14,452 nt of DNA from positions 1 through 14,452 of the forward strand of contig JAUPLV010000039.1 in assembly GCA_030836725.1 (NCBI GenBank). The letters run 5' to 3'. The notes below the pieces were generated by a model. That model made no database searches, was not told the origin of the DNA, and saw only the letters and a list, made by a program, of their open reading frames with translations. The translations under genes and the position numbers were made by a program. Of this stretch, positions 12,957 to 14,452 are shown piece after piece. The stretch's first letter is position 1. Each line of letters begins with the position of its first letter. The DNA is from Pseudomonadota bacterium (GTDB lineage Bacteria > Pseudomonadota > Gammaproteobacteria > Burkholderiales > Thiobacillaceae).

Positions 12957-14351
12957 GTGAGCGAGAACCCGATTTCAGATGCCCTTGTTCTGTTTGGCGC
13001 CACGGGCGATCTTGCCCGCCGCAAGATATTTCCGGCACTGCATGACATGTTGCGTCACGGCCGCACGCTGCCGCCCATTGTCTGCGTGGCGAATTCCCCC
13101 GGCTGGGATATTGAGCGCTTGCGCGCCCACGCCCATGATGGAATCAATGAGTTTGGAGGCGGGGCGGACGAGACCGTGTTCCGCAACCTGGCCAGCTTGC
13201 TGACCTATATCAACGGCGATTACGAAGACCCCACCACTTTCGTCGAACTGCGCCGCGCGCTGGAGAACCAGCAACGCCCGCTGCATTACTTTGCCATTCC
13301 GCCGGCCATGTTTCCCGTGGTGGTGCGCGGGCTGGCTGCGGCCGGTTGCACCGAGGGCGCGCGCGTGGTGGTGGAGAAGCCCTTCGGGCGCGACCTGGAA
13401 TCGGCGCAATCGCTCAATGCGACGCTGTACGAGGCGCTGCCCGAATCCGGAATCTTCCGCATCGATCATTACCTGGGCAAGGAGGCGGTGCAGAACATTC
13501 TGTATTTCCGTTTTGCCAACTCCTTTCTCGAACCGATCTGGAACCGCAACCATATCCGGCAGATCCAGATCACCATGTCGGAGAATTTCGGCGTGGCCGG
13601 GCGGGGGCGCTTTTACGATTCGGTCGGGGCCATCCGTGACGTGCTGCAGAACCATCTGTTGCAGATTCTCGCCCTGCTGGCGATGGAGCCGCCGCTCGGT
13701 ACCAGTGCAGAGGCGGTTCGCGACGAACAGGCCAAACTGCTCAAGGCCATCCGCCCGCTGGCGCCTGGCGACCTGATTCGGGGGCAGTACGAAGGCTACC
13801 GCAACGAGGAAGGCGTCGCGCACGGTTCGGACACGGAAACCTTTGCCGCCGTGCGTTTCTTTGTCGACACCTGGCGCTGGGCGGGGGTGCCCTTCATCGT
13901 GCGTACAGGCAAGCACTTGCCGTTCACCACCACCGAGATTCGCGCCGAGTTTCAGGTTCCGCCGCAGCGCGTATTCGCGCTGTCCGAGACCGGGCCGCTG
14001 GCGCCCAATTACCTGCGTATGCGCCTGTCTCCCACCGTGTCCATCGCGCTGGGCGCACGCACCAAGAATGCGGGAGATCGCATGGTTGGACGGCCGGTAG
14101 AACTCTATGTCTGCAACAATTATCCGGAGGAGATGAGCGCCTACGAGCGCTTGCTGGGTGACGCCATGGACGGCGAGGCCATGCTGTTCGCCCGCCAGGA
14201 TGCGGTGGAAGCGGCATGGCGCGTGGTGGAACCCGTGCTTTCGCGCCGCGATCCTGCTTATGTCTATGAACCCGGCACATGGGGCCCGGTCGAGGCCGAT
14301 CTGCTGCTTGCCGGCGGCCACTGGCATAATCCGCGTCCGCCACAGGGCTAG
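12957..14351 (+). CDS. zwf: Glucose-6-phosphate 1-dehydrogenase
   Basis: Oxidises glucose-6-phosphate to 6-phosphogluconolactone with NAD(P)+, opening the oxidative pentose phosphate or Entner-Doudoroff route. Seen: 464 residues, slightly short (usually about 480-500). Rossmann motif GATGDLA (14-20) followed by RRK; EKPFGRDL (140-147); active-site signature RIDHYLGKE (168-176) with D170, H171 and K175; SENFGVAGRGRFYD (208-221); and the catalytic-base histidine H233 in QNHLLQ. These match D177, H178 and H240 of the Leuconostoc enzyme. GTG start: GGAG at 12944-12947 is 9 bases upstream, and MSENPISDALVLFGATGDLA fits the family; an ATG at 12952 leads only to a two-codon frame. It follows fliR by 94 bases with no clear terminator, so read-through is possible. 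No pgl or edd is seen before the window ends. Confidence 0.96.
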   Translation: MSENPISDALVLFGATGDLARRKIFPALHDMLRHGRTLPPIVCVANSPGWDIERLRAHAHDGINEFGGGADETVFRNLASLLTYINGDYEDPTTFVELRRALENQQRPLHYFAIPPAMFPVVVRGLAAAGCTEGARVVVEKPFGRDLESAQSLNATLYEALPESGIFRIDHYLGKEAVQNILYFRFANSFLEPIWNRNHIRQIQITMSENFGVAGRGRFYDSVGAIRDVLQNHLLQILALLAMEPPLGTSAEAVRDEQAKLLKAIRPLAPGDLIRGQYEGYRNEEGVAHGSDTETFAAVRFFVDTWRWAGVPFIVRTGKHLPFTTTEIRAEFQVPPQRVFALSETGPLAPNYLRMRLSPTVSIALGARTKNAGDRMVGRPVELYVCNNYPEEMSAYERLLGDAMDGEAMLFARQDAVEAAWRVVEPVLSRRDPAYVYEPGTWGPVEADLLLAGGHWHNPRPPQG

Positions 14352-14400
14352 TGTCGTGAATCGGAAATATCGAAACATAAAACGGCGTCTTTTTCCGCAT

Positions 14401-14452
14401 GGCGGCGTTGCTCGTCGTTGCCATAGACCGAACTATGTCGCCTCCTCGCGCC
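14401..14452 (+). repeat. Dispersed hairpin repeat, copy 2 (possibly cut by the window edge)
   Basis: Begins GGCGGCGTTGCTC and ends CGCCTCCTCGCGCC, as in copy 1, with central stem CATAG / CTATG around ACCGAA. It lies 49 bases after the zwf stop, in the same orientation as copy 1. Whether it belongs to a larger element continuing to the right cannot be seen. Confidence 0.6.

Noticed and set aside
12975..14378. 467-codon minus-strand frame opposite zwf (and similar long antisense frames opposite fliF and fliI)
   Set aside because: These mirror well-conserved genes codon for codon and have no family resemblance or start signals.
1..14452. CRISPR array, tRNA or rRNA genes, integron attC sites
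   Set aside because: No regularly spaced repeats with unique spacers, no cloverleaf or rRNA-like stretch seen, and the inverted repeats do not carry the attC core-site pattern.

Overview
The window is high-G+C proteobacterial chromosome. The proteins look betaproteobacterial: the LpxH-like phosphoesterase, PPK1, CYTH-CHAD protein, flagellar export proteins and Zwf. The order or genus cannot be fixed from the sequence alone. Coding is dense, and no gap between genes exceeds about 240 bases.

Left part (1-5137): a polyphosphate / phosphate-metabolism neighbourhood. On the minus strand lie a partial LpxH-family metallophosphoesterase (runs off the left edge) and ppk (polyphosphate kinase 1). Divergent from ppk, on the plus strand, are a CYTH-CHAD protein (triphosphate-tunnel domain plus polyphosphate-associated CHAD domain) and sixA (phosphohistidine phosphatase). 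The 63-base ppk / CYTH-CHAD gap and the first bases of the CYTH-CHAD gene carry a near-consensus Pho box and a good -10 on the ppk side. This predicts phosphate-starvation control of ppk, and the box lies across the CYTH-CHAD start codon. The CYTH-CHAD gene carries an in-frame block of palindromic and direct repeats between its two domains.

Middle part (5213-12862): a single-direction, tightly packed run of flagellar basal-body and export genes: fliF, fliG, fliH, fliI, fliJ, a short FliM-like gene, fliO, fliP, fliQ, fliR. The export-gate and ATPase parts look intact. The rotor / C-ring parts do not look canonical. FliF is short, with the RBM3 collar insertion nearly gone. FliG has lost the EHPQ signature and two of the conserved torque-helix arginines. 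The FliM-like protein stops before the SPOA domain, and no fliN, fliL, fliK or fliE is present here. Together this suggests a flagellum-derived export machine with a reduced switch/C-ring, or a strongly diverged second flagellar set. Several gene junctions carry duplications or insertions: a 35-bp tandem repeat at fliF/fliG, 15-bp repeats at the start of fliH, a 19-bp-inverted-repeat MITE-like element between fliH and fliI, and a micro-ORF duplication at fliP/fliQ. All other junctions are overlapping or nearly so.

Right part (12957-14452): zwf (glucose-6-phosphate dehydrogenase), then the beginning of a dispersed hairpin repeat. A relative of that repeat also lies inside the fliH/fliI element, and the hairpin stems of the two copies differ by a compensatory base-pair change.
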